Source of the DNA: Microbacterium dextranolyticum
GTDB taxonomy: Bacteria > Actinomycetota > Actinomycetes > Actinomycetales > Microbacteriaceae
DNA length: 64,000 nucleotides
Direction of reading: 5' to 3'
Assembly (NCBI RefSeq): GCF_016907295.1
Contig: NZ_JAFBBR010000001.1
Span: 3,038,001-3,102,000, forward strand
The translations under genes and the position numbers were made by a program. Below are positions 9,060-19,800 of the stretch, one piece after another. Under the pieces are notes generated by a model, which was not told the DNA's origin, searched no databases, and worked only from the letters and a program-made list of their open reading frames with translations. Numbering within the stretch: the first letter of the stretch is position 1; each line of letters opens with the position of its first letter.

Positions 9060-11502
9060 CCGATGACTCCGTCCCACCCGGACGCCGCGGACGGTCGCCG
9101 CGACGCACGATCGTCATGACCGACGCGCCCAGCCCCGAGACGCTGCGCCGCAGCCCCTGCCACGGCGAGCCGCCGCGACGCAGCGACCGCAGGCTCAGAC
9201 GAGCGCGCAGGCGCTGCCACACCGACGTGGAGCCGCGCATCTGCCCCACGATGTCGTCGACCTCGCGCCAGAACGCGTCGACGTCCTCCGGCGCGGGGTC
9301 GCCCGGTCCGAAGACGTCGAGGTCGGCACGGGTGGCGAGGTCGCCGACCCGCGGCTGATCGAACGTCGATCCCACCACCGCCGCACTCTCGGCACGCGTG
9401 GCGCCGACGGACACGGGCGCGCGCAGGTCGACGGCCGAGTCGACCAGCTCATCCCAGCCGCCGGAGATGCGGTCGGCGGTGCGCGCGGCGCCGCGGCGTC
9501 GGGCGCGGCGCGCGCCCTTGATGACGCCCATCACGATGAACGGTGCCGCCAGCAGGGCGAGCACGCCGAGGGTGATGCCGCCGTACAGCAGCACGGGACC
9601 GAGCCAGCTGAGCCCCGGGTCCTGGTCGTCGTCGTGGTCGCGGTTCTCGGCGATCGCAGGCGGAAGGTCGGCCGGCTCCTGCGCGGGCGGCGGCGGCTGC
9701 AGCACCTGCGGCTTCGGGTTGGCCTTCGGCTTCGTGGACTGGTCGTTCGGCTTGTTGTCCTCGTCAGGGGTCGGGTCGAAGGGGATCCAGCCGTAGTCCT
9801 GGAAGGCGATCTCGACCCAGGCATGCAGGTTGCTGCCCGTCGCGGTGAGCGTCGTGCCGTCCTGCGGATGCTTGTCGTCGGCGTGCCACCCCATCACGAC
9901 ACGCGCCGGCATGCCGAGCTGCGTCGCCATGAGCGCCATCGCAACCGCGTACTGCTCGTCGTCGCCGACCATCTGCTCACCGCTGAAGAGCGACATGATG
10001 CGGTTGGCGCCGTGCCCCGACAGCGAGACGACGTCGTCGCCCAGGCCGTGGCTGAAGAAGCCCTGCGTGTGCAGGTAGCTCTCGAGCGCGCGGGCGCGTT
10101 CGATCGGCGTCTCCGCGTTCGCCACGGCCTTCGACGCGAGGTCGGCGATCTTCTCCGGGATGCCGGTCTGCTTCGGCATCTTCAGCGCGGCGAACCGAGC
10201 CCCGGCGAGCACGGCGTCGCTCGGCTGATCCGGCAGCAGCGTGTCGATCGTGTACGAGTCGCCCTTCGCCAGGCCCACCGGGACGGCGGCGGTGCCGGTG
10301 GCGTCGTTGAAGTAGGCGGAGCGGGTCAGCTCGGCAGCGCGGGCACCGTCGAAGGCGAGGTCGCGCACCGCTCCCACGTCGGGCACCCACACACCGGTGA
10401 GGTCACCGATCTCGACCTGCACGGTCTCCGGAGTGCCGGTCGCGGTGGGCGACATGTTCGATCGCAGCGGGGTGAAGGCGCTCGACGAGCCCGCGCCGTC
10501 GTCGGAGACGTTGTAGACGATGCCGTCGTAGGCATCCATCGTCGCGAGCCGGACGCGCGCATCCTTCGGCAGGCCCGACACCGTGAACAGCGTCGTGTCG
10601 GCGTCGTCGCGCACGTAGCCGCGGAACGACTGCAGCGGGCTCGGGTACTGCGTCACGTCGAACGGGGGCACGATGAAGTCGCGCAGGATGTACCGGGGCG
10701 GCGTGGCGACCGCGGCGGTCGCGAGCCCGACACCGGATGCCACGGCGAGGACGAGCCCGCCCGCGACGAGGCGACGCGTACGAGAGCTCCGCACGCTCGC
10801 GGCATCCGATACGCCTGCGGATTCGACACGCACCGCCGCACGGTCGTGATCCCAGGTTCGACGCAGGGCGAGCCACACCGTCGCGACGACGGCGAAGACG
10901 ATGCCCTGCACGAGGGGCGCGGCGGGGCGGGAGACGCCGAGCAGGATAGTGGCGACCAGCACGGCGAGCGCAGGGATCAGCGACCATGCGGCCGCCCGGG
11001 CCCGTAGCGCCAGCGACCCGGTCAGCACCCCGCCCACCAGCATGAGGATGAAGGGCACGACGAGGTGGCCGTCGGCCGCGGCGACCGGCGGCACCGTCGT
11101 CAGCAGCTGCTTCCACGAGATGACGACACCCGCGGCGAGCTGCTGCAGGGTGTCGAGCGTGGGCGCCACGCCGAACAGTGCGGTGTGCGGCAACGCCAGC
11201 GCCCCACCGAACACGACGTACGCGCCGATCGTGGCGGCGGCGAGGCCGAGCACGCCCCAGCGCCAGTGCGCGCCCGCCCAGGCGAGGGCGAGGCCGAGCG
11301 CCAGCCCTCCCACCCCTGCGACGAGGTATTGCGCCGAGTCGAATGTCGGCGCGAAGCCGACGATCGAGACGGCGAGCAGCAGGGCGGCCGCCGCGAGGTC
11401 CAGGGCGACGATGCGCGGGTCGCGATGCCGGCGATCGGTCTCGGGGGCCTCAGGCACCGCGGCACGGCGACGGCGGAACGGGAACCGCGCGCCGCCGCTC
11501 AC
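9052..11502 (-). CDS. TgpA-type membrane protein with transglutaminase fold lacking the catalytic Cys
   Basis: This protein has 816 residues. The N-terminal third has six or so membrane spans, followed by an extracytoplasmic region with a transglutaminase-like core, another membrane span (VLLYGGITLGVLALLAAPF) and a cytoplasmic tail rich in charged residues. In the core, the His and Asp motifs are intact (SNLHAWVEIAF and WIPFDPTPDED). The motif that normally reads G-x-C-E-x-Y/F-A is GDDEQYAVAM, so Asp replaces the catalytic Cys. It is therefore probably a binding or scaffolding module and not an active enzyme. The GTG start at 11502 overlaps the DUF58 stop by 4 bp. Transglutaminase-fold, DUF58 and MoxR genes commonly occur together, which supports the assignment. 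Confidence 0.88.
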   Translation of the reverse strand: MSGGARFPFRRRRAAVPEAPETDRRHRDPRIVALDLAAAALLLAVSIVGFAPTFDSAQYLVAGVGGLALGLALAWAGAHWRWGVLGLAAATIGAYVVFGGALALPHTALFGVAPTLDTLQQLAAGVVISWKQLLTTVPPVAAADGHLVVPFILMLVGGVLTGSLALRARAAAWSLIPALAVLVATILLGVSRPAAPLVQGIVFAVVATVWLALRRTWDHDRAAVRVESAGVSDAASVRSSRTRRLVAGGLVLAVASGVGLATAAVATPPRYILRDFIVPPFDVTQYPSPLQSFRGYVRDDADTTLFTVSGLPKDARVRLATMDAYDGIVYNVSDDGAGSSSAFTPLRSNMSPTATGTPETVQVEIGDLTGVWVPDVGAVRDLAFDGARAAELTRSAYFNDATGTAAVPVGLAKGDSYTIDTLLPDQPSDAVLAGARFAALKMPKQTGIPEKIADLASKAVANAETPIERARALESYLHTQGFFSHGLGDDVVSLSGHGANRIMSLFSGEQMVGDDEQYAVAMALMATQLGMPARVVMGWHADDKHPQDGTTLTATGSNLHAWVEIAFQDYGWIPFDPTPDEDNKPNDQSTKPKANPKPQVLQPPPPAQEPADLPPAIAENRDHDDDQDPGLSWLGPVLLYGGITLGVLALLAAPFIVMGVIKGARRARRRGAARTADRISGGWDELVDSAVDLRAPVSVGATRAESAAVVGSTFDQPRVGDLATRADLDVFGPGDPAPEDVDAFWREVDDIVGQMRGSTSVWQRLRARLSLRSLRRGGSPWQGLRRSVSGLGASVMTIVRRGDRPRRPGGTESSDD

Positions 11503-12887
11503 GAGAGCACCTTCCGGATGGCGCGCGGAAGCTGGTCGAGGGCGCCGATCGTGATGACGTCGGCCTCGGCGATGCGCTGCAGCGCGGGAGCGCCGACCCG
11601 CGTGTCGGCGACGACGGCGAGGGCACGCACACCCTGCGGGAGACGCGAGCAGGCGAGCCGCAGCTCGGCGGCATCCGTGCGCGATCCGGTCACGAGCACG
11701 ACGACGGCCGCGTCGGGGGCCTGCGCGGCGATACCGCCGGCGAGGGCGACGATGCCCCCGAGGCGCCCGCGCGAGTGCCCGAGCATGGAGAGCTCGTCGA
11801 GGAACCGACGGGCGGTGATCGAACGCAGCGGCCCCTGCTGGGTGCGTGCGTCGAGCACCCTCGAGTCCCGCAGCGCCCGCAGTCCCACCGAGCCGGCAAC
11901 GGAGATCGCGAGCTCGAACTCCTCGGCCTCGCGGTACTCGTCGGGCAGCGACGAGAGCCCCACGACGAAGTGCGATCGGCGGGTCTCCTCGTACTGGCGG
12001 ACCATGAGCTCGCCGATGCGCGCCGTCGACTTCCAGTGCACGTGGCGCAGGTCGTCGCCGGGCTGGTACTCGCGCAGCGCGTGGAACGACACGTCGTCGC
12101 GCGCGAGATGCTGCGCAGGCAGGCCCTCGAGGTCGCGCAAGTGGCCGAGCGAGAGGCCGTCGAGCGCGGTCGTGCGCGGGTGGACGTACAGGTCCACCGC
12201 CTGACGGCGGTCGTTCGCCCGCTCGAAGAGGCCGAGGGGGTCTCCGCGGCGCACGCTCACCGGACCGACCGAGAGGACGCCCCGCGAGGTCGTCGGGATC
12301 GCGAAGACCTCTTCGTGCTCCTGATCGGGCGCGAGCCGCGGCACCTGGAACACGCCGCGACCGGCACCCACCGGCAGGATCACCTCCGAGGGCAGCAGCG
12401 TGCGCGAGGTGCGGTTGGCGAGCGTCAGACCACCCACGGCGCGTTCGCCGACGACGACGTGCGTGCGGGTGAGGTCGAGTCCGACCTCGTAGGTCGTGCG
12501 GCCGAACAGGAACCCGAGGCTCACCAGGATCGTCGCGGTGAGCACCCCCGCCACCACGAGGAACTCGCGCCAGCCGTACGCGAATGCGAGCCACCAGACG
12601 AGGATCGCCACCGCGATGAGCACCCAGCCGAGCGGTTGGACGACCTCGGCGACGGTGCGGAGCACCCGCGTGACGCGGCGGCGGGCGGCCTCGAGCCGCT
12701 CCCGTCGACGTTCGGCCGAGGTCGCGTCGCGCGGGGCGACCAGCGCGGCGTCGTCGGCCCCGTCGTCCTCGGCGAGCGCGTCGATCGGCTCCGCCGGCCC
12801 CCGGGTCGCGCTCGCGGGGACGCCGGAGACACCATCGCGCCGACGCACGCGGCGCGACGGATTCAGAGTGTCCGGCGCCTGCGACAT
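11499..12887 (-). CDS. DUF58 domain protein (VWA-like, MoxR partner)
   Basis: This 462-residue protein has a charged N-terminal 80 residues and two adjacent membrane helices (about 90-130, GWVLIAVAILVWWLAFAY and FLVVAGVLTATILVSL). A beta-rich region and the DUF58 core follow, with the diagnostic REYQPGDDLRHVHWKSTAR. The remainder is a VWA-like alpha/beta fold (AAVVVLVTGSRTD). The start at 12887 shares one base with the MoxR stop (TGATG), and upstream sequence in this frame is a shadow. In MoxR/DUF58 pairs the AAA+ ATPase is thought to remodel or mature a partner that the DUF58 protein presents at the membrane. Confidence 0.92.
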   Translation of the reverse strand: MSQAPDTLNPSRRVRRRDGVSGVPASATRGPAEPIDALAEDDGADDAALVAPRDATSAERRRERLEAARRRVTRVLRTVAEVVQPLGWVLIAVAILVWWLAFAYGWREFLVVAGVLTATILVSLGFLFGRTTYEVGLDLTRTHVVVGERAVGGLTLANRTSRTLLPSEVILPVGAGRGVFQVPRLAPDQEHEEVFAIPTTSRGVLSVGPVSVRRGDPLGLFERANDRRQAVDLYVHPRTTALDGLSLGHLRDLEGLPAQHLARDDVSFHALREYQPGDDLRHVHWKSTARIGELMVRQYEETRRSHFVVGLSSLPDEYREAEEFELAISVAGSVGLRALRDSRVLDARTQQGPLRSITARRFLDELSMLGHSRGRLGGIVALAGGIAAQAPDAAVVVLVTGSRTDAAELRLACSRLPQGVRALAVVADTRVGAPALQRIAEADVITIGALDQLPRAIRKVLS

Positions 12888-13858
12888 CAGCCGGCGGCCC
12901 GCGCGAGGGGCGCGTCGACGGCTGCGAGCGCGCGCTGGATCACGCTCTCGGCGGTGGTGCCCGAGAACTCCGCCTCGGGGTCGAGCACGAGACGGTGCGC
13001 CCACACGGGCACCGCGAGCGTCTTGATGTCGTCGGGCACCACGAAGTGGCGACCCTGCGCGGCGGCGTACACCTTCGCGACGCGCATCATCGAGATCGCA
13101 CCGCGCACCGACACACCCAGGCGGGTCGCCTCGGCGGCGCGCGTGTGCTCGACGAGCTGGGCGGCGTAGCGGGCCACGACCGGGTCGACGTGCACGGTCG
13201 CGGCCAGATCGGCCATGTCCGCGACGGCGCCGGTCGTGATGACGGCGCTCAGCGAGGCCGACGGGTTGCGGTCGACGGCGCCGACGAGGATGCGCTCGGT
13301 GACGGCGAGGGTCGGGTAGCCGATCGAGATCTTCAGCATGAAGCGGTCGAGCTGCGCCTCGGGCAGCTTATAGGTACCCGACTGCTCGATCGGGTTCTGC
13401 GTCGCGATGACGAGGAACGGGCGACCGACCTCGTGGGCGACGCCGTCGACGGTGACCCGCGACTCTTCCATGACCTCCAGCAGTGCCGACTGCGTCTTCG
13501 GCGAGGCGCGGTTGATCTCGTCGGCGAGCACGATCGAGGCGAACACCGGGCCGCGGTGGAACTCGAAGCGGTGATTCTGCTGGTCGTAGATCGTGACGCC
13601 GGTGACATCGGAGGGCAGCAGGTCGGGCGTGAACTGGATGCGCGTGCTCGTCCCCTGCACCGACGCGGCGATCGCCTTGGCGAGGCTGGTCTTGCCGGTT
13701 CCGGGGGCGTCCTCGAGCAGGACGTGGCCTTCGGCGAGCATCGCCGACAGCACGAGGCCGACGACCTCGCGCTTGCCGAGGAGCGCCTGGTCGACGTTGT
13801 CGACGAGCCGCGTGAAGGTGTCGCGGAACCACGCCGCCTGTTCCGGAGTCATGCTCAT
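12887..13858 (-). CDS. MoxR-family AAA+ ATPase
   Basis: This is a cytosolic chaperone-like ATPase of 323 residues. Walker A is EDAPGTGKTSLAKA, Walker B is VLADEINRASPKTQ, and a sensor segment follows (PFLVIATQNPIEQSG). The C-terminal lid carries GVSVRGAISMMRVAK. The ATG at 13858 has an AAGGA ribosome site 9 nt upstream. It lies 38 bp after the stop of the giant Ig-like gene, which is the only real gap within the operon. Its stop shares a base with the DUF58 ATG. It probably acts on the DUF58/transglutaminase-fold membrane complex. Confidence 0.96.
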   Translation of the reverse strand: MSMTPEQAAWFRDTFTRLVDNVDQALLGKREVVGLVLSAMLAEGHVLLEDAPGTGKTSLAKAIAASVQGTSTRIQFTPDLLPSDVTGVTIYDQQNHRFEFHRGPVFASIVLADEINRASPKTQSALLEVMEESRVTVDGVAHEVGRPFLVIATQNPIEQSGTYKLPEAQLDRFMLKISIGYPTLAVTERILVGAVDRNPSASLSAVITTGAVADMADLAATVHVDPVVARYAAQLVEHTRAAEATRLGVSVRGAISMMRVAKVYAAAQGRHFVVPDDIKTLAVPVWAHRLVLDPEAEFSGTTAESVIQRALAAVDAPLARAAG

Positions 13859-13896
13859 TCGTTCGTTCCTTGTCCTCGATGATCGGTGCGGCCGGG

Positions 13897-16800
13897 TCAG
13901 CCCCGTGGCCACCATTGCTTCTCGGTGTCGACGTCTCCGCCCCAGCCGACGATGTCGACCCAGGCGTTGTTGCCGTCGGCGCCCTTCCAGCAGTACAGCT
14001 GCACCGAGCCGTTCGCGGGAAGGTCGAACGCCGCCCGCGTGCCGAAGCGCGTCGGGCCGCCCGTGTCGTGCCAGCAGTCGATGGAGTACCGCCCCGCGGG
14101 GAAGTTCTGCGTGTTCACGACGTACTTGTAGCAGCCGTTGACGCAGCCGCCTCCGGAGACATAGTCGCCGCGCGACACCCACACCCGCGGCTGCGGGGGC
14201 GGCGGTGCGTCGACCGTCCGCGCCGACGCGGACGCCGCCGTGGTCTGCGCGGCAGCGCTCGTGCGCACCTCGATGGTGTGCGTCTCGCTGTACCCGTGGC
14301 CCCTGGTGATCGAACCACTGGCGTCATGACTGACAAGCCCGCCATCGATGTACACGTCGGTCGAGATGTCGCGCCCGTTGCGCGACGGCGACGACCACGA
14401 GTACGTGATGTTCGTGCCGGATGTCGAGGCGCTCGCCGACGGGTTGCCGATCTGGCCATAGGGGGCGACCGCGTTGGACTCGTTCGAGGCGCCGCTGGCG
14501 TAGGTGCTGCCGTCGACGGTGGAGACGGCCCGCACGCGGATCGTGTAGGTGCCGTTGTTGTTCACCTGGCCGTTGCCGATCGTGCCCGCGCCGTTGCCTC
14601 CGCCCGAGATCCAGTCTCCGCGCCAGTTGCCACCGCTGACGGAGTACTGGTACACGATCTCGCCGCTGGCCGCGCCGTTGCCCGCGCCTGCGGCCCAGGT
14701 CACGCCGACGGTGTTGTCGCCCTCGGAGGCCGCGACGTTCGTGGGTGCCGCCGGCGCGGTCACACCGCGGCGCGGCGCCGACTGCGGACTGCGCTCGCCC
14801 CAGCCCGCCTTGTTCTGCGCGCGCACGTCGAACGTGTAGTTGGTCGTCGAGGTGTCGACCACGACGGCCTGACTGGTCTGGCTGCCCGAGACGGGAACGG
14901 TCTTGACGACCGAACCGCCCTGCAGCACCCGCAGCTCGTAGCCCGAGATCGTGTCGCCGTTCTTGTTCGGCGCGTTCCAGTCGACCCGGATCTGCGCCTG
15001 CGACCCCACGGGGTCGAGCAGCGTCGTGGTCGGAGCGCCCGGGGCGGACGGCGGGGCCGCCGGCACCATCGACGCCGACCACGGGCTGAACTCACTCGGG
15101 TCCGGTGCCTTGTTGTGGGCGCGGACGCGCACCTGGTACGACGAGCCGTTCTCGAGGCCGTCCCAGACGATCGAGGTTCCGGTGACGCCCGACTTCTGCA
15201 CGATGCCCGACGGCGGCGCCGGCGAGATCTCCAGCGTGTACGAGGTGACCGGCGATCCCTCGGTGCGCGGCGGCACCCACGAGACCGTGAGGCTGCGGTC
15301 GCCGAAGACGAGCGTCGGCGGCGCGGGGGTGTCGGGTCGCACGTCCGGACGCGCCGTTTCGGACGGCATCGACGGGTCGGAGGTGCCCACCTTGTTCGTC
15401 GCGGTGACGACGAAGTTGTACTCGACGTTGTTGGTCAGCCCGTCGAGGGTGCACGTCGTCGAGGCGCACTGCTTCGTGTAGTTGTTCGCCGTCGAGGTCA
15501 CGGTGTAGCCGGTGATCGGCGCCCCGTTGTCGGTCGGGGGCGTCCACGACAGCACGACGGTGCGGCTCTGGATGCTCGAGACGACCGGGCGACCGGGCGC
15601 ATCGGGCTTGCCCTGGACGGTGATCCGGATGCGGCCTTCGGCCGCGCGGTCGGGGTCGCCTGTGGCATCCAGCACGCGATAGCGCGCCACGACGACGCCG
15701 ACGAACGCCGGGTCGCTGGTGACGTTGACGCGATCTCCGTTGACGACGACCTGCGCCTTGCCGGTCTCGAGCGACGCGCTCTCGATCTTCAGCGGCGTGC
15801 CCGGGAAGGGGTTCACATCGTTCTCGAGCACGGCGACCGACTCGGTGGCGCCCTGGTTCGACTGGGCGATCACGTCGTCGTTCGCGGTCGCGAGCGGCCG
15901 GGTCGACGCGGTGACCGTGATCGAGATGGTCGCCTCGGCCGGAGTCGTGGTGCCGTCGTCGGCCGTCACGGTGAGGTCGGCACGCGTGCCCTTGGCGGTG
16001 GAGGTCGCCGCCGAGACCTTCAGCTGGGTGCCCTCGACCGACGAGGTGAGCCCGTTGGGCGTCGACCCCTTGATGCGGAAGGTGAGCTTGCCCTGGTCGC
16101 CCGGGTCGGGATCGGTGGCGAGGGCCGCGAGGTCGAGGACCGTCGCGTCCTCGCCCGGTGCGACGTTCATCGAGGCGCCGAGCATCGTCGGCGGCTGGTT
16201 GTCGGGCGGCAGGACCGTGATCGGGATCGTCAGCGTCGCCTTGCGCCCCGCGGGGTCGTCGGGTCCGGTGCCGTCGGTGACCTCGAAGGTGAGGGCGTCG
16301 GAGCCGAAGTAGCGGTCCGCGGACGTGTAGACGAGCGTGTGCTGGTCCTTGATGAGGCCGGCGCCGTTCGAGTGCACGGCCGAGACCTTCGCCGCCTCGG
16401 TGATGCTGACGTCCTTGCCTCCGGCGGCGCGCACGTACTGCGACAGCGGCAGGTCGATGGACTGACCGCTCTTGACCTCGACCGGCTTGGTGGAAATGAG
16501 GCTCGGCGGCAGCTCCGACAGGGCCGGGACCCGGATGAAGGCCGAGTCCGTCAGCCCGTCGGGGTCGGTGATCGTGTACGTGATGAGCTGGCGCTGATCG
16601 GTGACCTGCACGTGCACCGTGCCGTCCGCGTTCACCCGGGCGTTCTCGCTGCCGGCACCGAGACTGACGGCGAGATCGCTCTTGGTGCCGTCGGGGTCGT
16701 CGTCGTTCTCGAGCACGGCGACATCCGCGGTCGTGCCGTCCTTGAGGTCTTCGGCGCGCACCCGGTCGTCACGGGCGATGGGACGCTCCAGCGGCACCTC

Positions 16801-19800
16801 GGGGTCGACCGTGATCTGCACGCTCGTCGAGGCACGCGCGCCGCGCGAGTCGGTGATCGCGTACTGCAGCGACGTGTTCATCTGCTCGTTCGGGGCGGTG
16901 ATCAGCAGGTACTTGCCGCTCACGCGCGCCTTCAGGCCCGGAACGTCAGGCACGGTGACGGGATCCTCTTCGGCGAAACCGAACTCGTCGCCGTCGGGGT
17001 CGGAGTCGTTCGCGAGCACCGGCACGGCCACCTCGCGCCCAGGCCGGATCACGACCGAGTCGCGCACCGCGTACGGGGCCTGGTTCACGGATGCCGCCGG
17101 CGCGATCCCCACCTGGATATTGGCGGTGGCATCCTTGCCCAGGGCGTCCCGGACGCGATACGAGAAGGTGTCGACGCCGGTCGCGTCCTGGAACGCCTCG
17201 TACGTGAACGCATTGGCGCCCGTGTCGACGATGCGCCCCTTCTTCGGCGCATCGGCGATGCCGACGAGCTCGACGGAGTCGCCGTCCTGGTCGATACCGT
17301 CGAGCGGAACGGGGATCGTGACCTTCGAGCCGCTGAGCGTGCGCGCCGTGAGGTCGTGCGGCTTGGGGGCGGAGTTGGCCTCGTCGTTGCGCGGCAGGAT
17401 CTGGATCGTGACGTAGCCGGCGTCGCGCTGACCGGTCGAGTCGACAGCCTCGTACGTGACGTACACGGTCTTCGGGGTGTCGCCCGCCCGGAAGCGGACC
17501 TTGTCCTCCGAGACGAACGCCTCGCCGTCGGCGGGGTTCACCAGCGGGGGCACGAGGTCGGGGGCGACGTGCATCGTGTCGCCGTTCGGGTGGTAGTCGT
17601 TGGCGAGCACCGGGATCGACACGGTGTCGCCGACGCGCACGACCGCCTGGTCGTCGTTCGCGACCGGCGGGCGCAGCTTCGCGGGCGGCGGCACGGGGAT
17701 CACGACGATCTCGCCTGTCGCCGAGTGAGATCCGTTGGAGATCGTGTAGCCCACACGCACCTGACGGCTGAGCGATCCCACGTCGCTGATGCGCACGGTC
17801 TCGTGGCCGAGGACGGCCGCGGCGACGCCCGAACCGGGCTCGGACGAGACGGACTGCACGACGAGGATGCCACCGTTCGGGTCGGTGTCGTTGGAGAGCA
17901 CGTTGACGAGCACGTCGCCGCCGACGGGGAGGAGGGCGATGTCGCGCACCGCGACCGGCGGCAGGTCGTCGTCGGATGCCGGGAGCACGTCCACGCGGAC
18001 GAGACCCGGAACGGAGTTGGGCCCCGCCGAGACGAGGTACTGCGCGTAGTAGGTGCCGGGGCCCGCCGCGGTGAACGTGAAGGTCTTGTTCGCGAAGTCG
18101 GGCACGATCGTCGCGCCGGGCACGTCGTCGACGCGGGTGAGGCGGAGCGGCTCGCTGCCCGAGCTGGTGTCGTTCGTCAGAGGCGACACGGTCACCGTCA
18201 CCCCCGCACGGGTGACGACGTGGTCGGCGTTCGTGACGGGCACGGTCGTACCGAGCGGTCGGATGTCGTAGCGCGCGACGCCGGGGCCGTCGGCCGTGCC
18301 GTCGGACACGACGATGGGCACGTCCTTGCGCCCCTGGACGCCGCCGATCGCCCGATAGGTGATCTGCCCGTCGGGGGTGAAGTCGGCCTCGTCGCCGCCG
18401 TCGGGGGCGACGTCCTTCAAGAAGATGTCGTCGCCGTCGGGGTCGATCCAGTCCGAGAGCACGTTGTACGACGCGGTGCCGCCGGACTCGACCGTGATCG
18501 GGGTGGTGCGCTTCTGCACCGGCGCCGAGTTGACGTCGAACGGATGCACCGTGAGCGTGACGGTCGCCGACGCCTCTCCGCCGCGCCCGTCGTCGACGGA
18601 GTACCGGAAGCTCGTGGTCCCGGTCGCTCCCTCGGGCGTCGTGAACTGCAGCGCGGCTCCGTTGTTGATCGACGTGACGGTGCCGAACGAGGGGGTCGAT
18701 GTCGGGGATGCCACGAGCACGTCGCCGTCGGCGTCGGTGTCGTTGTCGAGCACCGGCAGCACCGTGGTGCGGCCCGGGCGCACGCCGTACTGGTCGTCCT
18801 GGGCGATCGGGGGCGTGTTCTGATCGGTGCGCTCGGGGAGGGTCGTCTGCACCGTCTCTTCGGTGGTCTTGTCCTCGTCGTCGCCCTGACCCTCGGGCGG
18901 CGTGATGTCCTGCCAGTTGTCGACGCGCTGCATCGAGTCCGACGCCATCCAGGCCGCACCCCCGAACACGTCGTTGAGCACGACCACGTCGCGGTTCACG
19001 CGGAAGCGCAGCTTGCTCGTGGGTTCGACCCCCGGCACGTCGCGCACCGTGTCATCGGCGTCGCCGGGGCAGTCGCGGACGAAGCGCCCGGTGCCCGACC
19101 ACGCGCCGTAGGCGCAGCCGGCCACGTAGACCGGCTCCGACGGCGTGCCCTCGCCGCCCCCGGCATCCACCGTCTGGATCGCTCCGCCGTCGACGGCGAC
19201 CCGGACGAGAGCGCTCGGCGTGGCGAGGGTGACGGCGTCGGCGGTGCCCGAGGGCTGCTGCAGCACGGCACCGTGCGGCACCTGCACGCGCGAGCCGTCG
19301 CCGCCGTAGAGGGTGTCGGTGTCGTGGTCGAGCACGTACGGAGTGGTTCCGACGACCGTGATCGAGAGCTTGTGCCCGGGAGCGACCCCGTCGAGGGAGC
19401 GCGACGACTTCTGCGTCGTCGATCCGTCGTCGCCGGGCCCGTAGGAGCGCACCTGGGCCTCGGCCGCCGAGGCGGCGTACACGGTGCCGTCGACGCCGAC
19501 GGCGATCTTGGCGTTCTCGCCCTCGTCGGCGACCGGCTTGGTGTCCTGCGCGCCGATGCCGCTGATCGCGGTGAAGGGGCTCGTCCAGAGCGCGCCGGTG
19601 GGCTCGATCACGGCGACCGTGTCGGAGCCCATCGCCACCGACGATCCGGGCTTGAGCTCGGCCGAGTCGGACATGATCACGCGGGAGGGATCGATCGCGG
19701 CGATCGACGAGGCCGTCGAGTCGACGACGAGCACGCGCGTTCCGCTCTGCAGCAGGTCGTAGTCGGCGGTGCCGGTGCGCAGCCCGCCGTCGAGGACGCG

